Shown piece after piece: positions 1 through 6,823 of a stretch of 15,087 bases of DNA. The notes below the pieces were generated by a model. The model had not been told where the DNA came from. It did no database searches and worked only from the letters and a program-made list of their open reading frames with translations. The DNA lies in assembly GCA_964430505.1 (NCBI GenBank), contig CAYSGH010000095.1, positions 1 through 15,087 of the forward strand. The letters are read 5' to 3'. The stretch is from UBA6176 sp032119375 (lineage in GTDB: Bacteria > Verrucomicrobiota > Verrucomicrobiia > Limisphaerales > UBA9464). The translations under genes and the position numbers were made by a program. Each line of letters begins with the position of its first letter. The stretch's first letter is position 1.

Positions 1-38
1 CCTTGGACTGAGAAACCTAGAAACGGCAGTTGGGCAGT

Positions 39-115
39 CTGTAGGCCGCGTGCCCTCACGCGGCGATGGCGATGCCGCATGCCCGGTGCGCCGGGTCCGG
101 GGACCCGGCCTACAG
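39..115 (-). repeat. 77-bp REP-like palindromic element, copy A
   Basis: The ends are perfect 9-bp inverted repeats, CTGTAGGCC at 39-47 and GGCCTACAG at 107-115. Inside are two hairpins: GCCGCGTG/CACGCGGC with a CCCT loop (45-64) and GCCGGGTCC/GGACCCGGC with a GG loop (90-109). The reverse complement matches the element at 12055-12131 at 72 of 77 positions, counted by eye. It lies 36 bp past the stop of the HtrA-like gene, so a leftward transcript would carry it in its 3' region. There is no T tract, so it is not a classical intrinsic terminator. REP/BIME-like function is inference. Confidence 0.85.
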
Positions 116-151
116 CCATCCCGAGCCCACCACAACCTCACCCGACGCGCG

Positions 152-1615
152 TCATCGCACGGCGAGGTTGACGACGCCCTCCTCGCGTCGGACGAATGGC
201 CCGGCCCTGCGGTAGGCCGCGACGAGGAGCTCGGCGCGGTCGCCGGGCTTTTTTCCGTGGAGTGTCTTGGCGAGGCCCATGATGTCTCCGAACGCCTGCC
301 CGTCCATGCCGTCGAGGACCATGCCTGCGGCGATGCGGCCGGCGGCGGGGCCATCGGCATCCACGGCCTTGATGAGCAGGCCGGCCGTGGTGGCTTCGAG
401 CAGGACGCCGAGGCGCCGACGCACGAGGCGGGCGTCGAAGTAGTCGGATTCCTTGACGAGGCGAACGGTGACGGCGCGGGTGGCATTGGCCCGGCGCAGG
501 GTCAATGGGGTGTCGCGGCCGGCGGCGGCGACGAGGCGGCGGTTGAAGTCGATGACGTGGTCCACGGGCTTGCCGCCGAGATCCTGGATGAGGTCGCCGG
601 CCCTGATTCCGGCCGCGTCGGCGGGGCTGCCGGGCTGGACGAAGCGGACGGCGAGGGGCCTGCGGCCGGGCTCGAGCCGGGCCCCGAACCACCAGCCGCC
701 GATGGAGTCGCCGCTCAAGGTTTCGGCGAGGGCCTCGTTCACGCGCCGGATGGGGATGGCGAAGCCGATGCCCTGGGCCCCGACGTTGGCGGGGAGGACG
801 GCGACGCTGAGGCCGATGAGCTCGCCCTTGAGGTTCACGAGGGGTCCGCCGGAGTTGCCAGGATTGATGGAGGCGTCGGTCTGGAGCCAGTCCTCGATGT
901 CGAGCCGTGCGCCCTCGGGGACGGATCCGGTGGCGCGGCGCGACTTGGAGCTGAGGATGCCGCGGCTGACGGAGCCGCCGAGGCCGAAGGGATTGCCGAG
1001 GGCGATGACGGTCTCGCCGAGGAGGAGGTCGTCCTCGCGGGCGAGCTTGACCGACTTGAAGCGGCGCCCGGCGGCGCCCCGGATGCGCAGGAGGGCGACG
1101 TCCTTGGCGGCGGACAAGGCGATGCGCTCGGCCTCGAGGGTCTCTCCGGTGTCCGCGAACTGAACGTGGATGTCATCGACGTCCTGGACGACGTGGACGT
1201 TGGTGAGGACGTAGCCCTCGGGATCGATGACGACGCCGGAGCCGCGGCTGTACTCCTTGAGGGTGGGTCGCCGGCGGTAGCCGAAGAAGTCGGACAACCA
1301 TTGTTCCACGGGGTCGTCGAGGCGGCTGGAACGGATGCGCGTGGAGATGTTGACGACGGCGGGCATGACCTTCTCGACGGCCTGGACGGTGGCGTCCCGG
1401 CGGATGTCCGTGGGTTCCACCACGGCGGGCTGGGACAGGGAGGGAGGCGTGGCGTTGGTGGCCGGGCTGCCAGTGCCCCCGGCGGCGAGGAGGCCGGCGA
1501 TGGCCAACCCGATGCGGAAGCCGTGGCCTGGGCCGGGGCGTCGCCGCGGCGGCGGCCCGGCGAGGGGTTCAACAGGGCGGGCAACGAAGCCCGCATGGGA
1601 GCCGTTGTGGTTCAT
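152..1615 (-). CDS. HtrA/DegP-like serine protease with two PDZ-like domains
   Basis: A 487-aa S1C-family (trypsin-fold) envelope protease, probably for protein quality control. After a basic, proline-rich N-terminus, residues about 33-48 form a hydrophobic segment that could be a signal peptide or membrane anchor. The protease domain spans about 75-295 with the full triad: His141 in TNVHVV, Asp172 in AKDVALL and Ser255 in NPGNSGGPL. A PDZ domain follows at about 305-388 (QPGSPADAAGIRAGD), then a more divergent PDZ-like region at about 398-487. Length suits a two-PDZ HtrA. The ATG at 1615 lies 27 bp past the transglutaminase-like gene's stop, so co-transcription is likely. I see no strong Shine-Dalgarno sequence. 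It is the last gene of the leftward unit and is followed by palindromic element A. The family is clear; the particular paralogue (DegP, DegQ or DegS type) is not. Confidence 0.93.
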   Translation of the reverse strand: MNHNGSHAGFVARPVEPLAGPPPRRRPGPGHGFRIGLAIAGLLAAGGTGSPATNATPPSLSQPAVVEPTDIRRDATVQAVEKVMPAVVNISTRIRSSRLDDPVEQWLSDFFGYRRRPTLKEYSRGSGVVIDPEGYVLTNVHVVQDVDDIHVQFADTGETLEAERIALSAAKDVALLRIRGAAGRRFKSVKLAREDDLLLGETVIALGNPFGLGGSVSRGILSSKSRRATGSVPEGARLDIEDWLQTDASINPGNSGGPLVNLKGELIGLSVAVLPANVGAQGIGFAIPIRRVNEALAETLSGDSIGGWWFGARLEPGRRPLAVRFVQPGSPADAAGIRAGDLIQDLGGKPVDHVIDFNRRLVAAAGRDTPLTLRRANATRAVTVRLVKESDYFDARLVRRRLGVLLEATTAGLLIKAVDADGPAAGRIAAGMVLDGMDGQAFGDIMGLAKTLHGKKPGDRAELLVAAYRRAGPFVRREEGVVNLAVR

Positions 1616-1642
1616 GACGACGCTGGGCTTCGCGTGGTTGGG

Positions 1643-2479
1643 TCAGGGTTCGCTGGGGCTGATCTCGACGTGGACGTCGATGGTGCGTTCCTGGGTGCCC
1701 TTGTAATGGCCGCGCGTGGGGGCGACGTCGGCGTAGTCGCGCCCGACGGCGACCTTGATGTAGCGGTCGTCGGGTTGGGTTCCGTGGGTGGGGTCGAGGG
1801 CGCGCCAGCCGAGGCCGGGAAGGTACACCTCGGCCCATGCATGGGAGGCGTCGGCTCCGGGGGTCCAGAAGTAGCCGGACACGTACAACGCGGGGATGCG
1901 AAGGGAGCGGCAGAGGCCGACGAGGACGTGGGCGTAGTCCTGGCAGACGCCGGTGCGGCGTTGGAGGGCGTCGGACATGCGGGTGTAGGCGTTGGTGGCC
2001 TTGGGGGCGTAGGTGAACTCGGAATGAATCCAGCGGGAGAGCCGTTGGGCGGCCTGCCATGCGTCGGGCTGGTCGCCGGCGATGTCGATGGCGAGGCGCC
2101 AGAGGTCCGGGCTGAGGCCGACATAGTCGCTGGGCTGGAGGTAGTCGAAGCATCGTTCGATGCGTCCGCATTCCTGGATGCGGTCCATGGGGAAGGGCGT
2201 GGCGGATGGGTCGAGGAGGTTCGAGGCGTTGGTCTCGACGCGGCTGGTGGCCTCGATGAGGAGGGAGGCGTGGGGGGGTATGATCTCAAAGTGGTGGACG
2301 CAGTTGGCGTAGAAGTCGTCGTAATGCCGCAGGTTCACGGCGGGGAGCACCTTGAGCATGAACGCGTCACAGCGTTGGTGCTCGTTGGAGACGGGACGGA
2401 GCCGGACCTCGTTGAAGCTCTCCCGCACCGGCGATGCGTAGCCGTAGCGCGTGCGATGGATCACTTGGAGCCTTGCCAC
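1643..2479 (-). CDS. Transglutaminase-like cysteine protein with N-terminal beta domain
   Basis: A 278-aa protein of the bacterial transglutaminase-like family, with an N-terminal domain of the Bact_transglu_N type (about 1-80) followed by a papain-like transglutaminase core (about 130-240). The catalytic triad is visible: Cys179 in RTGVCQDYAH, His213 in ASHAWAEV and Asp229 in RALDPTHG. Family members are thought to act as cysteine peptidases or amidases rather than true cross-linking enzymes; the substrate here is unknown. There is no signal peptide, so it is probably cytoplasmic. It begins with GTG at 2479 and ends with the conserved DVHVEIS-type strand. It sits between the unrecognised 170-aa gene (75-bp gap) and the HtrA-like protease (27-bp gap), consistent with one leftward operon. 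No clear ribosome binding site precedes the start. The family is confident and the biological role is open. Confidence 0.92.
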   Translation of the reverse strand: MARLQVIHRTRYGYASPVRESFNEVRLRPVSNEHQRCDAFMLKVLPAVNLRHYDDFYANCVHHFEIIPPHASLLIEATSRVETNASNLLDPSATPFPMDRIQECGRIERCFDYLQPSDYVGLSPDLWRLAIDIAGDQPDAWQAAQRLSRWIHSEFTYAPKATNAYTRMSDALQRRTGVCQDYAHVLVGLCRSLRIPALYVSGYFWTPGADASHAWAEVYLPGLGWRALDPTHGTQPDDRYIKVAVGRDYADVAPTRGHYKGTQERTIDVHVEISPSEP

Positions 2480-2554
2480 GGGATCAGGGTCTTGGGGTTG
2501 GGCGGGTTTTCAAGCCCGGCATTCCATCGGCGGGCAGCGGGCGGCGGGGACCCT

Positions 2555-3067
2555 TCACGCCGGGTTCGGGTTCCATTCGCCGGTGATGAGGCCGCGCACG
2601 AACTCGTCCTGGGTGAGGGTCAGGGAGAGTGGGGGGACCGGTTGGGGGGCGTTGGGGCCTGGGCGAAGCAGGTCGAACTCGACCCGGCCCGGATTTCGGG
2701 GTGCACCGGGTTGCGCGGGGGTGACGGGGGTGGCGTCGCGAACCTGGATGCAGGCGTGCAGGCGTGGCCGTGCGGCAGCCCAGTCCTGGTAGGCCTCCGG
2801 CGTGTCATAGAGGATGTCGCCGGCCCGGAAGCCAAAGGTGGAGCCTTGGGTCCATCGTTCCACGGGCACCTTGTCCTCGATCCGGGTGGTCCTGCGGATG
2901 TCGAGGGCGTCGTTGAAGCACGTCGGCAGGTACATGGCCCAGCCGGCCGACCCGGGAGATTCCGGGTCCCGGAGGAGCTCGGTGGAGCGGCGCTCGCGCT
3001 TGGAGGGGTCGCGCGTCAGGGCTTCCAGGACACGAAGGCGCGGATGGGACAGGCCATGGGCCGACAT
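2555..3067 (-). CDS. Hypothetical protein, 170 aa
   Basis: I do not recognise this protein. It has no signal peptide or membrane segment. The N-terminal 45 residues are strongly charged (DPSKRERRSTELL). The central part (about 45-110) looks like a compact mixed domain (MYLPTCFNDALDIRR, then VERWTQGSTFGFRAGDILYD), and a proline-rich stretch lies at about 118-145 before the C-terminus FVRGLITGEWNPNPA. Its position between the Gfo/Idh/MocA oxidoreductase (60-bp gap) and the transglutaminase-like gene (75-bp gap), same strand, supports it being real. The start is uncertain: ATG at 3067 has pyrimidine-rich sequence rather than a Shine-Dalgarno motif upstream, and Met45 is an alternative that would remove the charged N-terminus. 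Confidence 0.6.
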   Translation of the reverse strand: MSAHGLSHPRLRVLEALTRDPSKRERRSTELLRDPESPGSAGWAMYLPTCFNDALDIRRTTRIEDKVPVERWTQGSTFGFRAGDILYDTPEAYQDWAAARPRLHACIQVRDATPVTPAQPGAPRNPGRVEFDLLRPGPNAPQPVPPLSLTLTQDEFVRGLITGEWNPNPA

Positions 3068-3127
3068 GATGAGGGGAGGAGGTTTGGGCGGACGTGGCGT
3101 GTCGAGGCGTGGTGGGGGTGTTTGCCG

Positions 3128-4309
3128 TCACACGGTCGTCCAACGCCGCGAGCGGTTGCTCTTGAGGATGGCCTCGCAGAGGCGCACCTCGTGGTGGCCG
3201 TCGTCGGCGGAGGCAAAGAGCGCCGGCGTGCGGCGCCCGGAGGCGATGTGCTCGTACACGGCCCGGTACTGCATCTTGTGGCTGTCCGGGAAGCCCTCCG
3301 GATGGCCGCCCGGCGTGTCGGTGTAGCCGGCCACGTCCGCGTCGAAGCCAGGCGTCCCCCGTTGCAGGATTTGGTCGGGCGCGTCGCGTCGGCCGACGCG
3401 GATCTCGTTGGGGTTTTGGAACTCCCATTGCAACGACCCGGTGGTGCCGTAGAGGCCGACGTAGAGGGAGCATTTCCATCCGGCGGCCACCTGGGAGACG
3501 GAGGCGTTGGCATGGACGGCGTCGGCAAACCCATGGGAGGCCTTGCCGAAGCGGAGCAGGACGCTTCCGAAGTCCTCGGTATCGACGCGGTAGGGAATCC
3601 AGTCCTGGGCGGCTTCCTGGCGGAAGGTTTGGACCTCGCCGCGGGGGCGGCGGCGCACCTTGTGGAAGGTTTCGGTGTGGGCCATGACAGCCTCGGCGCG
3701 CGCCCCGAGGATGAAGGAAACGGCGTCGATCCAGTGCGTCCCGATGTCGCCCACGGCGCGCAAGGGGCCGCCTTCGGACGCGAGGATGCGCCAGTTGTAG
3801 TCGGTGTCCTTGAGGAGCCAGTCCTGGAAGAAGTGGCCCTGGACGTGGATGACCTTGCCGATGTCGCCGCGCTGGACCATGGCGCGCATCTGGAGGATGG
3901 CGGGGAAGAAGCGGCACATGTAGTTGACGGCGAACACGGGCGCGCCGGGGCGGCGCAGGGCGGCCAGCACGCGGGCGGTCTCGCGCGGGGTCATGCCCAT
4001 GGGCTTCTCGCAGACCACGTGCTTGCCGGCCCGCAGGGCGGCGAGGGACTGCTCCACGTGCACCTTGTTGGGGGAGGCGACGTGGACGACGTCCACGTTC
4101 GGGGAGCGGACGAGGGCCTCGTGGTCGTGGTTTCCGAAGACCTCGGGGATGCCCCATTGGTCGGCGGTGGCGCGGGCGGACGGGGTGGAACCGCAGACGG
4201 CGGTGACCTGGACGCCGAGGCGGCGAAGGGCCTCGATGTGGACGGGGCCGATGAAGCCGGTGCCGAGGATGCCGGCGCGGAGGTGGTGGAGGGGGGTGCG
4301 GGAGGTCAT
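3128..4309 (-). CDS. Gfo/Idh/MocA-family oxidoreductase
   Basis: A 393-aa NAD(P)-dependent oxidoreductase acting on sugars, sugar acids, inositols or similar polyols. The N-terminal Rossmann domain shows the nucleotide motif GILGTGFIG at 13-21. The family's EKP motif, carrying the catalytic lysine, is at 101-103 (CEKPMGM). The C-terminal alpha/beta substrate domain has GDIGTHWID at 187-195, with the usual conserved Asp and His. There is no Tat or Sec signal, unlike many PVC paralogues, so it is cytoplasmic. The ATG at 4309 overlaps the upstream subtilisin-like gene's TGA by 4 nt (ATGA), which fixes the start and implies translational coupling. A much longer open frame continues upstream to about 5488, but it runs antisense-like through another frame of the protease gene and is spurious. 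Members resemble those often found beside DUF6807 and sugar MFS genes. The exact substrate cannot be read from sequence. Confidence 0.95.
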   Translation of the reverse strand: MTSRTPLHHLRAGILGTGFIGPVHIEALRRLGVQVTAVCGSTPSARATADQWGIPEVFGNHDHEALVRSPNVDVVHVASPNKVHVEQSLAALRAGKHVVCEKPMGMTPRETARVLAALRRPGAPVFAVNYMCRFFPAILQMRAMVQRGDIGKVIHVQGHFFQDWLLKDTDYNWRILASEGGPLRAVGDIGTHWIDAVSFILGARAEAVMAHTETFHKVRRRPRGEVQTFRQEAAQDWIPYRVDTEDFGSVLLRFGKASHGFADAVHANASVSQVAAGWKCSLYVGLYGTTGSLQWEFQNPNEIRVGRRDAPDQILQRGTPGFDADVAGYTDTPGGHPEGFPDSHKMQYRAVYEHIASGRRTPALFASADDGHHEVRLCEAILKSNRSRRWTTV

Positions 4310-5772
4310 GGGCCGATTCCGAAGTGCTTGCGAAGGATGGGCTCGAGATTGGCGGGCCTGCCCAGGGAGGGGTTCCAGAGGGCTCCGGCCGCGCCGCTGG
4401 CGTAGGCGGTGGCCGTGGAGGTGCCGTTGACGCGCCACAGGTCGCCTTGATACGCGACGATCCCGGAGCCCGGCAGCACCAGGTCCACGAAGGAGCCGTG
4501 GTTGGCGTAGGGGGCAAACTGGCCCTGGGCGTTCCCGGCGGAGACGGCGATGACCTCCGGGTAGGCGGCGGGAAAGCGCGGGTCCGCGACGGGCTCGTTG
4601 CCGGCCGCCGCGAGGAAGAGCACGCCCTGTTGCCGATACGCCGAGATCATCTGGCGCAGGTAGGGCGCGTCGGTGTCGCCGCTCAGGCTGAGGTTGATGA
4701 CGTTGGCCTTGCGCTCGATGGCCTTCTGGATGCCCAGGGCGACGTCGAAGGCGGTGGTGTTGTCGTTGGCCCCGTAGATGTCCACGGAGACGACGCCGAA
4801 GTTGACCGCGGCGCCCGCCTTGCCCGCCGTGGCCTCGGCGGACTTCATCAGGTTGGCGAACATGGTGGTGCCATGGGCGAGGGACGGGTCCTGGGAGGCG
4901 GTGCCCGCGACGGAATCGCGCGACAGGATGAAGGCCTCGTGGGAGGGGTCGAGGACCTGGATGGCGGTGTCCACGAGCCCGATGACGAGCTTGCCGTCGC
5001 CCGTGGCGGCCGGGGTGATGCGCAGGGGCCTTGGGTTGGCGGCGGCGTCGCCGGCCTCGGCGGAGTCCGTGTTGAGGAAGCGGCGGTTGTCCTCGATGGA
5101 GACGCCCTCGATGCCCTGGAGCTTGTCGCGCGCGGCGTTGGCGGCGTCGGCGTCGGGGTAGCGCAGGCGGGCGGCGTTGATGGCGTCGAGCGTGCCCGCC
5201 ACCTCGCCGCCGGTCTGGCGCGCAAGGTCGGCGGCGGACAGGCCGGAGCCGGGCTTGAGGAGGGCCACCAGCTCGTTGTCCACGCGGAGGTCGTCGGAGG
5301 GCGCCACGGCGGCGGTGGCCCCGGAAGGGTTCGAATCGAAGACCAAGAGCCGCCGCGTGCCGTTGGTCGAGGTGACGAGGGCGTGGTTGAAGCCATGCAG
5401 GATTCGGTCGAGGGCCTCGTTGGCCTTCAAGCCCTTGAAGCTGGACGTCACGGTCCCCTGGACGCCGGGTTCCACGAACACCTTCCATCCGGTCGCTCGG
5501 CCCAGCTCCGCAAGGACCTTGGCCAACGGCTGCCGGATCACCCGGGCATCGACGGAGTCCGGCCTCCGGCCCCAGCGAATGGCGAGGTTGGTGGATGCCG
5601 GGCGCGCCGGCGTCGCGGGCTTGAGGGGGGCACGGGGCGTGGGCGTGGGCGTGGGCGTGGCGGGCGGCGCGATGGACTCAAGCGCCGCGCGGGCATCCGG
5701 CAGGGCCTGCGCGGAGGCACAGACCGCAGCGACGGCCCACAGGAGAATTGCGGCAGCGCGCCCTCCAACCAT
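4306..5772 (-). CDS. Secreted S8 (subtilisin-like) protease with STN-like domain
   Basis: A 488-aa preproprotease. Order: Sec signal peptide (1 to about 22, ending CASAQA); Pro/Thr-rich linker (about 36-60) containing a TP repeat; a region at about 74-146 resembling the STN short domain of secretins and TonB receptors (QPLAKVLAELGRATGW, then LKANEALDRIL); a region at about 164-230 like the fervidolysin-type prodomain (ELVALLKPGSGLSA, ending GIEGVSIEDN); and the S8 catalytic domain at about 255-488. The triad is Asp268 (IGLVDTAI), His300 (AHGTTM) and Ser452 (NGTSTATA), with oxyanion Asn392 (AAGNEP). Spacing matches subtilisins. ATG 5772 was chosen because it puts the signal peptide at the N-terminus; the frame stays open to 6087 but that extension is not protein-like. 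It leads the leftward unit and overlaps the Gfo/Idh/MocA gene by 4 nt. The STN call is by pattern and less certain than the protease. Confidence 0.92.
   Translation of the reverse strand: MVGGRAAAILLWAVAAVCASAQALPDARAALESIAPPATPTPTPTPRAPLKPATPARPASTNLAIRWGRRPDSVDARVIRQPLAKVLAELGRATGWKVFVEPGVQGTVTSSFKGLKANEALDRILHGFNHALVTSTNGTRRLLVFDSNPSGATAAVAPSDDLRVDNELVALLKPGSGLSAADLARQTGGEVAGTLDAINAARLRYPDADAANAARDKLQGIEGVSIEDNRRFLNTDSAEAGDAAANPRPLRITPAATGDGKLVIGLVDTAIQVLDPSHEAFILSRDSVAGTASQDPSLAHGTTMFANLMKSAEATAGKAGAAVNFGVVSVDIYGANDNTTAFDVALGIQKAIERKANVINLSLSGDTDAPYLRQMISAYRQQGVLFLAAAGNEPVADPRFPAAYPEVIAVSAGNAQGQFAPYANHGSFVDLVLPGSGIVAYQGDLWRVNGTSTATAYASGAAGALWNPSLGRPANLEPILRKHFGIGP
5635..5658 (-). repeat. 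Tandem hexamer GGGCGT x4
   Basis: Four perfect in-register copies of GGGCGT on the plus strand. They encode the alternating Thr-Pro stretch in the linker after the protease signal peptide. Because the unit is 6 bp, copy-number change would lengthen or shorten the linker without breaking the frame. Confidence 0.85.
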
Positions 5773-5920
5773 GGCGTCATCGTACCGAAGCGCGGCGGGA
5801 TGGGCACCGGATTCTTGGCGGCGGGCTGGGACTCCTCGCGGCGGGACGGCGGGTCCGGGGACTGGCTTTTGGCGTCGCCATGGGGCGGGAGGGATGCACA
5901 AGCTTGCGGTGTTCCCGAGA
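5773..5920. promoter_or_regulatory. Divergent intergenic region between the two main units
   Basis: This 148-bp stretch separates the start of the leftward protease gene from the chosen start of the rightward dehydrogenase gene, so it should hold both promoters. I see no convincing -35/-10 pair in either direction. Its right end carries the inverted repeat GCTTGC (5902-5907) and GCAAGC (5923-5928), which flanks the ATG at 5921. The assignment as a promoter region rests on gene arrangement alone. Confidence 0.4.
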
Positions 5921-6823
5921 ATGCAAGCGCGCGCGCAACCGCCCGTGGTGACGATGTTGGGTCTTGGCCTGATGGGGACCGCCATGGCCACGCGGCTCCT
6001 GGACGCGGGCTGGCGGGTGCACGTCTGGAACCGGACGGCCATCAAGGCCCAGCCCCTCGTCGCGCGTGGCGCGACCTGGACGGACAACCCGCTGGCCGCG
6101 TCGGACCGCGTCGTCGTCAGCCTCTACGACAGCGGTGCCGTGGCGGAGGTGCTGGAGACGATGCTGCCGGGGGCGCGGCCAGGGTTGGCCGTCATCGATA
6201 CCACCACGGGCGACCCCAGGGAGGTGGAGGCGTTGGCGGCGCGGCTGGCAGGCGCGGGCGTGACGTACCTGGATGCGCCCATCTCGGGATCGAGCGAGCA
6301 GACGTTGCGGGGCGAGGCCTTGGTGATGGTGGGCGGTCTGCGCGGGGACTTTGACCGGTGCGCGGACCTGTGGGCGGCGCTGGGCGGCCGGGCGCTGCAT
6401 TGCGGCGCGACGGGCAGCGCGTCGCGCATGAAGCTGGTGACGAACCTGGTGCTGGGGCTCAACCGGGCGGCCTTGGCGGAAGGGTTGGCGTTTGCCGAGT
6501 CGCAGGGGGTGGCGCCCGCCGCCGCGCTCGCGGCGCTGCGGGAGTCGATGGCGTACTCGCGGGCCATCGACGCCAAGGGCGACAAGATGGTGCGGCGCGA
6601 CTTCACGCCCCAGGCGCGGTTGTCGCAGCACCTGAAGGACATCCGCATCCTGCTGGGCCTCGCCCACGCGGCGGGCCAGGGGCTGCCGCTGACCGACGTG
6701 CACCGGCAGTTGATGGAGCGGGGCGAGGACCTGGGCCTGGGCCAGCAGGACAACAGCGTGGTGCTGGAGGTGCTGCGGCCGCGGCCCTTGAAGGACGGCC
6801 CACGTCCGGGAGGCGCGCCATGA
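5921..6823 (+). CDS. 3-hydroxyisobutyrate dehydrogenase-family NAD(P) enzyme
   Basis: A 300-aa beta-hydroxyacid dehydrogenase, the family that includes 3-hydroxyisobutyrate, tartronate semialdehyde and succinic-semialdehyde/glyoxylate reductases. The N-terminal Rossmann domain has LGLGLMG at 13-19 directly after the first strand. The substrate-binding motif DAPISGS is at 118-124, and the catalytic lysine is Lys171 in RMKLVTNL. The helical C-terminal domain contains the family's DF.P..L..KD pattern at about 227-240. Length is typical. The start is uncertain: ATG 5921 gives the usual short N-terminus; ATG 5894 (309 aa) and GTG 5945 or 5948 are alternatives, none with an ideal Shine-Dalgarno spacing. 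The TGA overlaps the transporter ATG (ATGA), so the two are likely translationally coupled. A hydroxyacid or semialdehyde made from the imported substrate is a plausible but unproven substrate. Confidence 0.93.
   Translation: MQARAQPPVVTMLGLGLMGTAMATRLLDAGWRVHVWNRTAIKAQPLVARGATWTDNPLAASDRVVVSLYDSGAVAEVLETMLPGARPGLAVIDTTTGDPREVEALAARLAGAGVTYLDAPISGSSEQTLRGEALVMVGGLRGDFDRCADLWAALGGRALHCGATGSASRMKLVTNLVLGLNRAALAEGLAFAESQGVAPAAALAALRESMAYSRAIDAKGDKMVRRDFTPQARLSQHLKDIRILLGLAHAAGQGLPLTDVHRQLMERGEDLGLGQQDNSVVLEVLRPRPLKDGPRPGGAP

Noticed and set aside
3077..3082. AGGAGG ribosome-binding-site-like sequence on the plus strand
   Set aside because: It lies opposite the start region of a leftward gene, and no plausible rightward gene begins after it.
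50..4405. A 1,451-codon open frame on the plus strand with no stops
   Set aside because: It runs antisense to four convincing genes and into the fifth. The sequence is Gly/Asp/Val-rich with no domain pattern, as expected for the antisense frame of GC-rich coding DNA.
4310..5488. N-terminal extension of the oxidoreductase frame
   Set aside because: The upstream frame is Arg/Pro-rich shadow of the subtilisin-like gene in another frame; the Rossmann motif begins 13 residues after ATG 4309, which overlaps the protease stop.
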